DNA of 64,000 nt from Dermanyssus gallinae (Eukaryota; Arthropoda; Arachnida; Mesostigmata; Dermanyssidae), in NCBI GenBank assembly GCA_003439945.1, contig QVRM01001221.1:1-64000 (forward strand), read 5' to 3'. The first letter of the stretch is position 1. The number at the start of each line of letters is the position of its first letter. A program made the translations under genes and the position numbers. This document shows, in pieces, positions 35,481 to 47,758 of the stretch. Under the pieces are notes generated by a model, which did not search any database, was not told the origin of the DNA, and saw only the letters and a program-made list of their open reading frames with translations.

Positions 35481-37132
35481 CAACAAACGAATGATATATA
35501 TATTCTATATAGGAGAGGTAGGTGCTGTACTAGCGGCACGGCCAATTGGCAAGAGGGCGTGCAATTGGCACAATGGTATCCCTATAATAATTAAAACAGT
35601 CAATGCGCAAGTAGGACATGGGGGAACGGAACACGGTAGGGGGACACAGACGTGGAATCAACAAAATCGGGGCGGCGCAAATTTTTCAGGCACGCGGTAT
35701 GGCACGCAGTTAAACGTAGGATACAGACACAGACACACAGGATGGGACAACAGATACAGGGACAAAAGAGAGAGAAGAGGACAATATGGATACAGAGAAG
35801 AGTGGGACAACAGGTACAGAAGGAATCAAAACAACACATAGGAGCAGTGGAGATCAAGGGGGCATTGGACGTTCAGACGGTTGGCCATCAGTGGCATCGA
35901 GAGGAAGAGATAAAGGTTGAGGTAATATCCAAAAGAGGAAGCGGGGAAAAGGAAAGCGTAGGAGCAATGTTCCTTTCAAACGGGTTGCCATGTTAAACAT
36001 GAGAGGAGGGAGGCGAAGAGGAAAGTGGGAAGAACTATATAAGTTACTAAAAATAAGGTCATTCGATATCATGATAGTAACGAAAACGCATTTGTGTGGG
36101 ATGGAAGTGCCACCGGGTTTAAACAATTGGTATGGTATAAATACGGATAATGGGGAAAACAGGTTTGAGGAAGTTGGGATAATAACCAGAAATGCCATTT
36201 CGTGTAAGGAAGTTGAGAATGCTAAAATGAAGGATCAGGTGGTTATAGAGATAAACCTGGAAGAGACAATATAGGCAGTTATGGGGATATACAAAGCGCC
36301 AAGCAACACGGAAGAAGAAGATGAGCAGCTACTTAAAAGAGTACATAAAGTAATTGAGGAATATCAGGATAAGGGAGGAATAATATGTCTGGGAGATTGG
36401 AATGCGCATATCGAACAGCTGGATAGACGAGAAGACAGCGGGCAGAAGACTAATAGAACTGGCAGAGTCGGGTAGAAGGGAGATATACATACACACATGG
36501 GGATAAAAGCCATGCGTAGATTATGTACTGACGAAGGGTAAAATAGCTAACTGGGTAGATAAACTCAGCAGATGAAGAGAAAACATACAATGTTGGAAAT
36601 GATCATAATTGGGTAGAAGTGAGCGGAAGGAAGAAGAAGCCGGGGCGCGTAGTTGTACAAAAGAACCTCTGGATAAACACAAATGGGCGCAGAAAGTAGA
36701 ATACATAAAACACCTCTTAGTAGCAAATGGGGAAAGGCTAGTAGATGAGATGCATAGGAATTTATTATATATTAAAGACGCATATGACAATTGCTCTAAG
36801 ATAGGGAATGGAATTCAAAAGGGAGGAGAACGAGGGTGGTGGAACGATCAAATAAATAAGGCAATCATGGAACAGAAACAGTGGAGTAAGGAGCATAGAA
36901 AAGTAATGGGATGCAGACAAGGCAGAAGAGTATTGGGAAAATTACAAGGAAGCTAAGACCAAAACTCAAATGTTAATACAAGATGCAATTAAAAATACAG
37001 ACGAGAGGGAATTTAACAGGATTTTGGGGGCCCCCAAGGGCCAGCGAGCAAAGCAGTTTTGGGACAATGTCAAACAGGAAAAACAAGAATCACAAATAAC
37101 GTCCAGGATAGAGCATACACAATAGATGAAAT

Positions 37133-37134
<2 letters not shown>

Positions 37135-37186
<52 letters not shown>
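37135..37186. repeat. (TA)n microsatellite inside the LINE
   Basis: A TA array lying where the N-terminal half of the reverse transcriptase should be. Confidence 0.95.
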
Positions 37187-37188
<2 letters not shown>

Positions 37189-37910
37189 TGTTATAGATTG
37201 TATTAGATAGAAGATAATGTATTAGGTGTAGTAAATGCGTTGGGAGGAAACTACATACATGACTTGTCTAAAGCTTTTAATACCTTTTTTGGGGCAGCCT
37301 TCGAGGAAATTTGCGTAAGCGAAAGGTTTTTGTCGTCAAAGGATAGCGCCGATAACGACATGGTGAAAAATATACGGCCGATAACCATTACACCAAATAC
37401 GTATCGCATTTTCATACAATCCTTCAAGACCAGAGGACAGAATAGGTTTGAGCCGAATAGTAAAATTGGAGCATACTTGCTGAGGAAAATATATAGATTA
37501 AAATACCATATTTTTTTATTAAATCTAATAATTAAGATATCTAGGATGTCCGGATAGTGTTGTGTTGTTTTTTAATCTCAAATAAAGCCAACAATATGAC
37601 CCGTAGAGATTCCCGATTCGATGTAAGTTAGATAGGGTGAGTAGGTATTTAGAGGGAAAACACAATAATGATCATATGAAAGGAGGGATAGTTGCGTGAG
37701 TATTGTGTTGCTAAAACTTAACACAGAAGTGAAGGTTGGGGAGGCCAAAATATTCCTTCGAATCTCAGTCTTGTTATTTGCAGATGATGTGGTGGTTTTG
37801 AGGAGGGGTTGCATGTTTGATGCCTTTGGGGAGGCACCAGGTGAATTAGACATGGTGTTTAACGAAAAGAAGAGCGCTAGATTCGTATTTTTGGGGGTTC
37901 CCATAAAACG

Positions 37911-38015
37911 GAAGTTAAGGTTATGAAAGCGGAAGTTAAGGTTATGAAAGAGGAAGTTAAGGTTATGAAAGAGAAAGTTAAGGTTATAAAAGAGAAAGTT
38001 AAGGTTATAAAAGAG
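37911..38015 (+). repeat. 21-bp minisatellite, five units
   Basis: Five tandem units of a 21-base sequence beginning GAAGTTAAGGTTATGAAAG, with the later units carrying ATAAAAGAG variants. In one frame each unit encodes the heptad E-V-K-V-M-K-E and the frame stays open through all five. It sits between polymerase motif C and the Y-K-Y-L-G block of the decayed LINE. Confidence 0.95.
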
Positions 38016-38320
38016 GAAGATATAGATTAATACAAGTATTTAGGTAAGGCAGTTTTTCGAATAAAGAATTGCTGAAAGAAAAAGAAGTGTTAAAAATAAA
38101 AGCAGACAGGGAAGGGAATTCGGTAGGTGCAAACGTTTATGAGGGTTCAATAGGTATGTGGTTGAAAAAGACATTTGGGAAGCAATTAAGAGAAGTTCAG
38201 AGGGAAGTGGTTAGATTTTTATTGGGATATCGTTTCAATTGTAGCAGAAGGTTTTTAAAAGGGAAGGCTGGATGTCAGAATCTATTGAAGAGGAAACACA
38301 GAGTAGGTTGAGTTATAGTA

Positions 38321-39562
38321 GTAGAATTAAGACATCAAATAACTGACGATGGGTTAAATGATACAGTGAGTTAGAAGACAATCGGAATAAAAACAAAATG
38401 GGACAGAAAGAGGAAATTTGCGACAAGGCAGATAAAACTGGGTAGTCGACAAAGGTAGATCACTTAGCTATGGAGTGTGATCGAGTGGAATTATTAAAAC
38501 ATGTAATAACAACATGTACTTAAAAGCATAATAAAATATACTATATTGAAAGGATGTAATTAAAATAAACGATTTAGAATTAGGGGAAGCGTTAGAATTA
38601 GAGTGGATAGCATAAATAAAGCAACGGAACGGGTCGAAATTGCGAAGCAGGGACTATCCCGATGGAAAATGCTCAGGCCATAAGCGACGATAAAAACGTG
38701 GAAGTAATAGATAATTACTAGTTACAGCGTTATGCGCCACTAGTACGAAAATAGTGATATGTGTGCATACACTTATTAAGCGAATAAAACATAAATTAAT
38801 CAATATACTTATGTTCCATTCAAAATCAAACAAGTCGTCTACAAAACAAAAAATATATAGAATCTCTCTGGGATGCGGAGATGATAGGCACCAAACACCA
38901 AAGAACGAACGAACGGGCTCCGACCAACAAATATTTGGATACGCTATTCAAAGAGCACGCGCATAGTCTACCGTCAGGCGCTATAAATACAGCCTCCCCT
39001 TCAAGGGAACATTAGAGCCTTAGAATATCCAACCAAGAAGTCGCGTTGCTTCAATAAAGACGGCTTTGTTCAGCAACGAAAAACAAATTCTAAGCCCAAT
39101 CGATGACGAAATAGAGTGGTAGCATAACCACGGATTTTATGTTAATTAACTGATGATGTTAATTAATCGTCTTCAACCAGTTGTGACGGTCTTCCCTCAA
39201 ATGTTGACAGATCCTCATGGTCTACCGTGTCGTTAAAATCAATGTCGCATGAACCGGACAAAAATCACAATCGGAACCTGATAAGTAATCTTCTAGCTCC
39301 GTCTTTGCTTCTCTAAACATGGAAACTACAGGACACTAAAAAGATCCGCAAATTGTGACACATGTATGCTGCATACGTGTTCTACAGAGACGGGTTGTAC
39401 AAGCCTTATCTAGCTTTTACTTCTCCTACAAAGGCGACTTTTTCAATAGCTATCTTAGGTTACCGTTTGGAAATCATAGAAAAAATATTTATGGAAACCA
39501 CCCTAAACTGACAATCGATCTATACAATTTTATTCTAATCCTTCTCTATTTTTTTATTCTAA
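38321..39562. other. unassigned AT-rich DNA
   Basis: No recognised coding or repeat feature. The stretch ends at an in-frame TAA (39560-39562), where the open frame of the second RLE LINE begins. Confidence 0.4.
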
Positions 39563-41320
39563 GGGGTCCTTGTAAAACTGGATTTTAAAAACGCTTTTAA
39601 CTCTCTAAGACGGGACTATCTCTTAAAGGCGGTCTTAAAGCATTGTCCCCAGTTATCGCATTACTTCAACCAGGCGTACCGTAACGCCTTCTGCTTGGTT
39701 CTCCCAGATGATGTCATAGCTTCGGCTACGGGACTGCAACAGGGTGATCCTTTGGCTCCCCTTTTATTTTGCCTAGGCATTAAAGACCTAGTCGACTCCC
39801 TTAACAGCCCGCTGAATGTTTGGTACCTTGATGATGGCGTGCTAGGAGGCGATGTGGACATAGTTGCTGACGACGTTCGGCGCGTGCTTGATTTTCGTGC
39901 AAGCTCGGGTTTAGAACTAAACCCAGAGAAATGCGAGATTTATGTGACAGGCAGCAGCACACAGACTCCTGACCTTGACACTCTACAGACCTTATTGCCG
40001 GGATGTAAGGTAACACTTGACTGCGACCTGGAGCTGCTGGGAGTCCCGCTTCGACCGCAAGGGCTCATGCGCGCACTGGCAAAGTGGCAAAACAAGCTAA
40101 AGGACGTCGCCGACAACCTCGCCCCGCTTGGTGCCCACCGCGCCCTTTTCTTACTCCGATCTTCGTTTTCAGCTACCAGGGTCACCCATCTTCTCCGCGG
40201 AGCGAACCTAACAGAACAAGTAGAGGATCTGCGTGCATTGAACGAGTTGACTGTGAACAGCCTCGAGTCTCTTCTCAATCTATCGCTGGCACCTTCCGCT
40301 CGAAAGCAGGCTCAACTACCAATCTCGAAGGGGGGCCTGGGAATCCCGGATCCGCTCGTCTCGGCTGGGCCAGCGATAGTCTCTTCCCTCTTCCGGTCAG
40401 AGAGCAACGCCACCGCGCTATTAGACGAGGCCGGTATTGTTCAGTACAACGAACTCAAGGGACGCTTACATGAAGAACTAAAGACAGTATGCAGGGGCGT
40501 TCCGGATAACCCTTTGAGCCAGCGGGACTGGAGCGCGTTCTTATACGACGAAGCGTATTGCAGCTTACTCGCAGGTGCTGCCGACAACTCCACGAAGGCT
40601 CGCCTCCAAGCGGTCGCTGCCAAGGGATCCGGAGCTTGGTTGCATGCAGTTCCCAGCGCCCCACTGGGCACTCTCCTGGACAATGAAACAACAAGAATTG
40701 CGACAGGTCTTCGTCTTGGCTGTGACCTCGTCACTCCTCATCAATGCAGATGCGGTCAACCTGTAGACGAATTAGCGCATCACGGTTTATCGTGCATCAT
40801 AAGCGCCGGACGGCGGGCCAGACATGCCGGTATTAACGACACCTTCAGCCGAGCGCTTCGATCATGCGGATACCCCTGCATTCTAGAGCCCCAAGGTCTC
40901 TCCGCCGTAGATGGTAAGCGCCCAGATGGGATGACCCTTACCCCTTTCAGTAGGGGAAAGATGCTTGTTTGGGACGCCACAGTCACCGACTCATTAGCAC
41001 CCTCAATGGTCGGTGGCGGGGCGGTCTCGGCAGGCTACGCTGGCAGTCTAGCCGAGACAAGAAAGCTTGCCAAATACGCTTCCATCGGGTACCCACATGA
41101 GTTTCAGCCGCTAGCATTTGAAACCCTGGGCGGCCCAGGCAACATCACCCGCAAACTTCTCCACAGAGTCGGCGAGCAGTTAAACCTGGCAACTGGTGAT
41201 AAGCGATCTGCAGGTTTTTTGAGACAACGTCTCGATCTCGACGTTCAACGCGGGAATGCTGCGTCCGTCCGGGGCACACTACTAATGTGGTCTCAGCCCA
41301 CTCTTTACGAGATTCAGTAA
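39563..41320 (+). CDS. reverse transcriptase-endonuclease, N-terminally truncated
   Basis: A continuous 585-codon frame without stops; there is no start codon at its left edge. Motif A is intact (L-D-F-K-N-A-F-N, Asp at codon 7), unlike the 14.9-kb copy. Motif B reads G-L-Q-Q-G-D-P-L-A-P-L-L-F (from about 39733), and motif C Y-L-D-D-G is at codons 88-92. The CCHC knuckle is C395, C397, H406, C411 with the same spacing as the other copy, and the endonuclease block K-R-P-D is at 452-455 with W-D at 470-471. By eye it is roughly 65-70 per cent identical in protein to the 14.9-kb copy, so it is a different subfamily. Its open frame despite truncation suggests a fairly recent insertion. Confidence 0.88.
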   Translation, partial: GVLVKLDFKNAFNSLRRDYLLKAVLKHCPQLSHYFNQAYRNAFCLVLPDDVIASATGLQQGDPLAPLLFCLGIKDLVDSLNSPLNVWYLDDGVLGGDVDIVADDVRRVLDFRASSGLELNPEKCEIYVTGSSTQTPDLDTLQTLLPGCKVTLDCDLELLGVPLRPQGLMRALAKWQNKLKDVADNLAPLGAHRALFLLRSSFSATRVTHLLRGANLTEQVEDLRALNELTVNSLESLLNLSLAPSARKQAQLPISKGGLGIPDPLVSAGPAIVSSLFRSESNATALLDEAGIVQYNELKGRLHEELKTVCRGVPDNPLSQRDWSAFLYDEAYCSLLAGAADNSTKARLQAVAAKGSGAWLHAVPSAPLGTLLDNETTRIATGLRLGCDLVTPHQCRCGQPVDELAHHGLSCIISAGRRARHAGINDTFSRALRSCGYPCILEPQGLSAVDGKRPDGMTLTPFSRGKMLVWDATVTDSLAPSMVGGGAVSAGYAGSLAETRKLAKYASIGYPHEFQPLAFETLGGPGNITRKLLHRVGEQLNLATGDKRSAGFLRQRLDLDVQRGNAASVRGTLLMWSQPTLYEIQ

Positions 41321-41405
41321 CATTTACGGCGCACACGTTCTCGGGAGACAATTGTCGCTCCATTGGCATTATTAATATATATATATATTTTATTCTATGG
41401 TTCAT
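39563..41405 (+). mobile_element. RLE-type LINE, 5'-truncated copy
   Basis: The element is cut just upstream of polymerase motif A, runs through the end of the ORF and ends with a short 3' UTR (41321 to about 41405). This 3' UTR shares ACACGTTC, GGGAGACAATTGT and a final CTATGGTTC with the copy at 17.4 kb. Truncation at the 5' side is typical of incomplete target-primed reverse transcription. A TA tract has expanded inside the 3' UTR. Confidence 0.85.
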
Positions 41406-42700
41406 GAATAATGTGAAGACATGCGAGGTGGCGCAAAGTATTTGGATACGAATACTTTAAATTATCATAGATACAGAAAACTTCAGGAGCATATGTCGAT
41501 ATAGAGGGTCGTTTAATGCTAAAAATTTAACGATTTATATTCGCAAGCTTAGCAATGGTTCTAATATTATTCAATAAACTTTTAAAATCATTAAGTCTAT
41601 CAAACTTGGTCAATCGTCTAAACTTCGCTACCAGGCTATACCATACGAGCTCAGTGCTAACGAGTGCTTTCTAATTCCAAACATATGCTTCTTATTTTGC
41701 GTTAAATCTGCATGCAGCTTCACGACAGCTTTAAGTTACCGCGTCTATTACAGAAGCCACATTTACCCTCTGCATGGTAAGGAATGCAATCATTAACACT
41801 AATGTGCACTATCTCTCAGAGCTCCGTAGTCGCTTTCCCAGCTCCTCTAAGGTTCAGTTTGGTGTCTCGGCGATAAGCACATGCCAAGCTTTATCACTTT
41901 TATTCAGTATGTGTCTCAGTAATTTAAATTTGCTGTGACGAAATTTGCAAACATATCAAAAACGAGCATTTCTACCTAACATCTTGGATAGCATCAACGC
42001 TCAGCAACACACAGTAGGTGAATATTAACAATTTTCTGTAGCAATGCCCTGTAACGACATTTTATGAGCGCATCTCCTACTCAATCGTCAGACCTGGCGG
42101 ATGGATGTCCGTCACAATCTTATTATATTATACTGGTTTACTAAGACACGTTTATGATAAACAGTTAAGACAAAGTGTGTCACACGATGCTACTGTAGTT
42201 TATGTGGCTACATTGACCTTACGTGTTTCCTAACTGCAGTTGAAAGCGAGAAATTATATATATTAACACCCCCTTTTCAATAATGGAGACTTTTTATTGT
42301 ATTGTATATATATATATATGTTTGACTGTACAGTAAACTAAGCAGGTGAGACTTCCACACAAACGTAGGATTGGAACACGTAAAGATTTCATACGGAAAT
42401 TTCAAAGTGAAAAGCAGCATGCATTTCATCAGCCAAAGTCACACACCGGTACTGTTACCAGTATCCTTGTGCCATTTGATTTACAGAAGGCATATATATA
42501 TATATATAAGAGGTCTAAAGAAGATTTTCCCACAAGGAGTTCATTGCAGTAGATTAAATTGTTTCGATTGAATAAAGGGTTATACAAAAGGTACGGTAAA
42601 GCGAAATGAAAACGGAAAACCTGACCATTGATAACAATCGACATTTAACGACTAAGCAATTATACTACCCAAACAAGATAAACAAAACTTTTACAGTGTT
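41406..42700. other. unassigned AT-rich DNA
   Basis: Short TA tracts lie at about 42303-42319 and 42489-42507. No gene was recognised. Confidence 0.4.
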
Positions 42701-43230
42701 CTAGCTGTTAATTTGTCGCAAAATGAGGATAAGCTCCTTTCATGAGCTCGACGACGACGATGCGTTCGTCGTCGTTGTCATGGGACATGCGTGGCTGCTG
42801 TCCGCTTGACGGCCTGAGCACCTCGACAAATCGATGTCTTTTGTTGTTGTTATTGTTGTCGTTGTTGTTGTCGTTGTTGTTGTTGTTGTGGTTGTTGTTG
42901 TCGTTGTTGTTGATGTCCGTGATGTGAGCAACCGCGCTGAACATAGGCGGGAACATGTGCACTTCTATGTCGGGGCTGCAGGAGTAGGGTAGAGTATCCC
43001 GCCCGAGTATCCTGTGGATGTGAAAGGTTCGTGCGGTCGGTCTAGCGGTGCGCGATCCGAGCGCGTCGTCATTACTGAAGTCAACCAAGGGGAAGATGAA
43101 GATTCTCTGAACTACCTCTGCTACCATTACCCGATGCTGGTGTTGTTACAGCTGCTGCTGCGGCTGCAGAAGCAGCTACTACGCTATTCGGTGACAGCCG
43201 GCGGGTGTCAAAAATGAAATTGGAAAAATC
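42701..43230. other. TTG-rich island
   Basis: A TTG/GTC tract at 42838-42915 and a CTG/GCT tract at 43130-43180. The minus-strand 139-codon ORF contains a poly-Asn stretch encoded by the tract and has no domain. Confidence 0.4.
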
Positions 43231-44002
43231 TCGTTATTTTAAAGATGTCAGAGGTCTCCTCTTTCCCGGCCTTCCTCCCAACGATAGCATCGGGGAGACA
43301 TCTATCTGATAGCGCTCGTGAGGCTTGTAGTAGCCACGACATGCCATCACTGCTCTATGAAGCGTCTACTAGGCCTTCCACAGTAGAACTACTCAAGTTC
43401 GGCCTCGGTATAACTAACACCTTCCACTCCCAATTTATACATACGTCAAAATCATAGAATATATACACATACCTACACACATGTGTGTGTTTGATCTCTG
43501 TCAAGAAACATCCATTTCAAAGCGATATTTTTAACGTCTTTAGAGTTTTTATATATATATATATATATATATACAGCGGTTTCTATCTCAATTCTTCGAG
43601 TTGCGGTAGCATTTTCACAGATGCAGTTTAACCTCGTAGTAAGCCTTATTTACTCTACGGTAACAAGGTGTGCGCGGGGAAACACTTGGCGTTCCATGTT
43701 GATAACAAGTTTCAGAAGCGAAGGGTTTCATTATAAGTTAGCTGTGAAGCGGTCGAAATTGCGATGTAGCATCGTCAATCGGGAAAAGGACGAGAGAGAC
43801 CGGCGGCCTACTGAGTGCAGCACTAGATGGGATCCGCACCGAACGCATCAACGTCAACAGGCTTGCTTGATAGAGGTACACTCTACCGTAAATTTCACGG
43901 GCCGTGAACTCTAGTTGAGGCAAGAATAAGCTGCCTGCGAAGATCACCTCGACTAGCTTGTGCACCATAACATGATGTGCGCGAAAGGAGCAGTGTGATA
44001 GC

Positions 44003-44034
<32 letters not shown>

Positions 44035-45354
44035 AATGACGACATTGCAACTGTTGGCAAACCTAACATCTGATAGCATATATCCAGAAATAGCAGTTCG
44101 ATTAAGTGCTAACTCTTCTGTTTAAACTCGGAGTTTTGAATGTGGCTTATCGTTTTCGTTGCTGAGGTTACTGCTTCTTCTGTGGCAGTGCTTCCATTCT
44201 GTGAGTGTCAGGACTAACATAACAATTGCATTGGCATTTTTTAAGATAAGTAACGACAGTAGATCATTTCGATGTATTTGCTTGGAGATCTGTTTGCGTT
44301 AAATACATAATTGAAGTATCGGTGGTTCAATAACGCTTCTTGAATTTGCTGGAAGGCAGTTGCATATGGTATTCTATACATTACCGCGTAACACCGTCAA
44401 CGCCCTGTTGCAATGAAGTGCAGACATAACGGGATCCGAGGGATGAATAGATATTATGGTCCTTTGCGAATTGGAGTCGTTTGTCCTCTGGGGACAGGTA
44501 GCCCTTGATGCCACAATGCAAATGAAATACAGTAGCAGCGAGGCGCCATCCTGAGACACACTGATCAAAGCGGATAAAGACCTACTGAGGTAGTTGTAGA
44601 CCAGAGCTCTAAAAATAATTTGGTGTGGGGAAATAAACGTAATTAAAAGCACCTTTGTGATGAAATATACAACTCAAAATGGCTTTTATGAGTTTAACAC
44701 ATTGGCCTAATTCTTAGCCACTTTGAGCAGCTACGCGTACTTATGCCGGTTGGACACAAGCCCATGTAACGTAAAATTAGGGTAGTTATTGCACTTTAGG
44801 AAAGGGTACAAATGCGACACCAGCGTTATTTTGAAAACGCCGCGTTCCGCCAAGCATTAAAAGAAAAACGTTTTTTTCGACCTACAACATGTTGCCTTTT
44901 TGATCGGCATTATTATGCTTTAACAAAGTAGTAAGACATAAGATATCTTTATCTCTCCTCCACCCAGCGCAACATCTTTGTTGTACTGCATTTTTTTTCG
45001 ACCAACTGAGTAAGTATTTACAAAGAACCAAATAATCTACACCTTCCCATTGTGTGCAATGGAACAAGACTCGTGGGCCATAAAGGCTGAAGACAATTGA
45101 AAGATTGGTTGATTAGTCTGTAGACTTCCGTGGCAAGTCACTATATATAAAATATTTGAGCAGCTTTTTTCATTAGCTAAGCCTAGTCAACTTCGTCTGC
45201 AATTGTCAAACATTAACAAATTCCATTTATTCACATATTTGGTGTCGATAGTACCTAAGTACAAAAATTTGGCTCGGCGTCAGAAGCTCACAAATGCAGT
45301 TACAAGAATTGTGTAAAATATAGTCATATACAATATACAAAGTTATGATGACAT
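43231..45354. other. unassigned DNA with (TA)n and (CAA)n
   Basis: A TA array at 43549-43573 and a CAA array at about 44002-44034. Several ORFs of 60-113 codons lack recognised motifs. Confidence 0.4.
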
Positions 45355-45880
45355 TTAACGGGCCAGCTGATTTGAAGACCCAATGTTCCTGCAAACAATA
45401 CCGTGATATCTTGAGCATTTGGTATGACAATATTTACATCTGCAGTCAACACCGGGGTCGTGGAAGCCTTCTGCACTGCATAAGTGGTGTAACAAAAAAC
45501 GCACTATCATATGGCGATTCGGTCGGGCCCTTTCCACGCGTCGTCGGTCATTGCAGGTGTTATGAAGATATCAGGGTCTATGTCGGTTAGTTTGTCTTCC
45601 TGAAGCAGAATGAACGTTTTGTATACCTCTGTCTGCTGCAGCCCATACATCTTCCGTATACCTTCTACGAATAGCGAAGTCCCTGTCAGTACATAAGCCA
45701 GGCGGTTACGAGCGGAGGAGTGTAGGCCCAGAACTCGCTTTAAGAGCGCGGGCTTAACTCTCTCCAGCGTTGCGAGGTCTTTTTGTGTTGAGGTGTCGCG
45801 ATATCAGCTGCACTCCGTATGTAGCCGTTGGCGGGACTTCGAGACCGAATAAGCAGAATTGTCAAACATGCGTAAGAGAG
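45355..45880 (-). pseudogene. I-like LINE, C-terminal fragment
   Basis: Minus-strand frames align with the last part of the 53.5-56.9 kb element: A-T-Y-G-V-Q-L-I (about 45830; A-T-F-G-V-S-L-I there), a frameshift, then K-R-V-L-G-L, G-T-S-L-F-V-E, K-M-Y-G-L, T-E-V-Y-K-T-F and I-D-P-D-I-F-I-T-P-A-M-T. A second shift leads into H-H-L-C-S-A-E-G-F and the terminal knuckle C-R-C-x2-C-x3-C-x-R-Y-H-x3-C (about 45440-45390), ending in L-A-R-stop at 45355. The other copy also ends L-A-R-stop. Only the 3' coding part is left. Confidence 0.8.
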
Positions 45881-46540
45881 ATGACAATGAAAACCAAGTC
45901 TGTTTACGCGTCTCATTGTATGCACATTTATTGGTCACGGTGGGTAGAAGTATTTCAAGTGATATTAGAAGCATTTGAAAGTTAATGAAAGTACAATTAA
46001 TTAATGAACTGCTAAGGTGCGATTTGCAGAGCATTCGTTGCAATAGTTCGACTTCTTTCAAAAATTGCTGGTCTAAAGTGTATTATGAATTTGAAATTGT
46101 ACTTGAAATACCCTGTAAATCTATCGAAAACCCTTCTTCGAGATTCACACGAGATTTTTCGTCACTGAGATATAAACAGTGAAAGCAAAGTTATTTCTAT
46201 TTTCGCTACACTGGGATTTGTTGTTTAATATTGCTATATCATATATTGTTGGCTATGAGTGTTACGGTTGTTGGCATTGTAGTAGTTGCAGTTGTTGTTG
46301 CTATTGTCCAACAGCTTTCGTCCACATGCGGAAGTCTGTGAACGCCAGGCTCATGTGTTCTTCCACCCCCTAAAGAAAGAAAAAAAGGCCCATGTGTTCT
46401 CTACAGGCCCAGGACAGTATCCTATGCTAAGGCAGAAGCAGCGGCCGAAGCCGCAGAACACATTGTGTGGTTGTCGTATCGTGTGAAGGACGAGGGCGGG
46501 AGATGCAAAAAAAATCGCATCAATCTATCAGTTGAATCCT
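45881..46540. other. unassigned DNA
   Basis: Small ORFs without recognised motifs. Nothing further was seen. Confidence 0.35.
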
Positions 46541-47570
46541 CTGTCACTTCAAGGTGGCTTCAAGACGAGTCCGGATCGTCTTAGCTGTGTACCCTCTTCT
46601 CTCTCTCTCGCAGTGTGCGCTCGCTATTTCATGCTTCATTCATATATATATATCGAGAAGACTCACCAGCAACCCGGTAGCCAGGATCGTCCGTGGTTTA
46701 GGTAGGGTATACGAGGGCAGAGAGAGAGAGAGAAAAATAGAGAAGAAGAGAGAGGAGATACACAAACAAGACAGCCTCACCAGATCGGCACAGATCAGCG
46801 CCGGAGCCGCGTTCGAAGCGTGTGCCAAGCTCATCTGTCCTCGCGCTGCTCAGTTTCGAGGGGCGTGACTCTTGGCCTGTGCTGCTTTGGGCTTTGGGGT
46901 CTGTGGCGGCCGGCCGGCCCGCTATTCGATGGACGAACGGACGGCAAAAGAACGACCAACCAACCAGGCACTCATCTGTGGGCTTGAGCAGTTCTTGTCT
47001 CGCTTGCACGTTATCATTGTCCATGACAACCACCACCACCACCATCACCACCACCATGCTGATGACGACGACGACGATGATGATGATGTTCACCACCATC
47101 AATGACATCATCATCATCATCATCATCACCATCACCATCACCATCACCATCGCCATCATCATCACCATTGTCGTCAGCGTCGTTATTATTACCATCGACT
47201 ACCTACGTAGTCATCGGTGGGTGGCCTGCTGGCAATGTTTTATGAGAAAAAAGGACGACACTCACACCTCACACGAGTCGGGGGCTGAACGAGCGAGCTA
47301 GCGAGCGGCTGTCCTGTCACAAACAGACGACACCGCCACCGCCGCCGACGCCCGCGCCGACGACAACGACAATTTGCGGTAGGTGGAGGTGGTGGTGGTG
47401 ATGGTGGTGCAGCTGATGCCGCCGCCGCTGCCTGCACTGGCCTCTTAGCGGACGCCGTGTTGGCCGGTGTGGTTATGGCCTGTCGGACTGCCGCTGGGCA
47501 GGGATGTAGCTGACGACGCCAGATTGGCGTCTGACTGACTGCAAGAATAGCAGCGTCAGGCATTGCTATT
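46541..47570. other. GC-richer island with CAC and CATCAT tracts
   Basis: A GA tract lies at 46715-46765, a CCA/CAT/GAT compound repeat at about 47028-47175, and CCG/GGT-rich DNA at 47330-47430. ORFs of up to 165 codons are His/Met/Val repeat reads over the compound repeat. Confidence 0.45.
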
Positions 47571-47574
47571 TACT

Positions 47575-47758
47575 ATTACTAAGTAAAGTTTTCGGGACCC
47601 TCAGCCAAGATTTAACGTCCACGGAACTGTTTTTCACATTGCTTCATAGACGGACCCCCATAAATACAAATGTGCAGCGGTAGGGTTCGAACCCGCGCAC
47701 CTATGTGTCTCCTCCGGTTGCGAGGCGGAGACTTAATCCACTACGCCACCGGGCTCGA

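Larger units (their letters stand above)
35990..38320 (+). pseudogene. decayed LINE with endonuclease and reverse transcriptase
   Basis: Plus-strand frames in order show the apurinic-type endonuclease start with I-M-I-V-T-K-T-H (about 36070), where the catalytic Glu of T-E-T-H has become Lys. Next come G-G-I-I-C-L-G-D-W-N-A-H-I (about 36375-36415), matching G-D-F-N-A, and a V-D-Y-V-L block (about 36515). The linker reads G-W-W-N-D-Q-I-N-K-A-I (about 36835). Then follow Q-F-W-D-N-V (about 37058), the polymerase motif L-L-F-A-D-D-V-V-V-L (about 37770-37800) and Y-K-Y-L-G (about 38033). Much of the reverse transcriptase is deleted; a (TA)n array sits at 37135-37186. Numerous stops. An Arg/Tyr-rich ORF at 35491-35841 just upstream may be an ORF1 remnant, but that is unproven. 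Confidence 0.75.
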
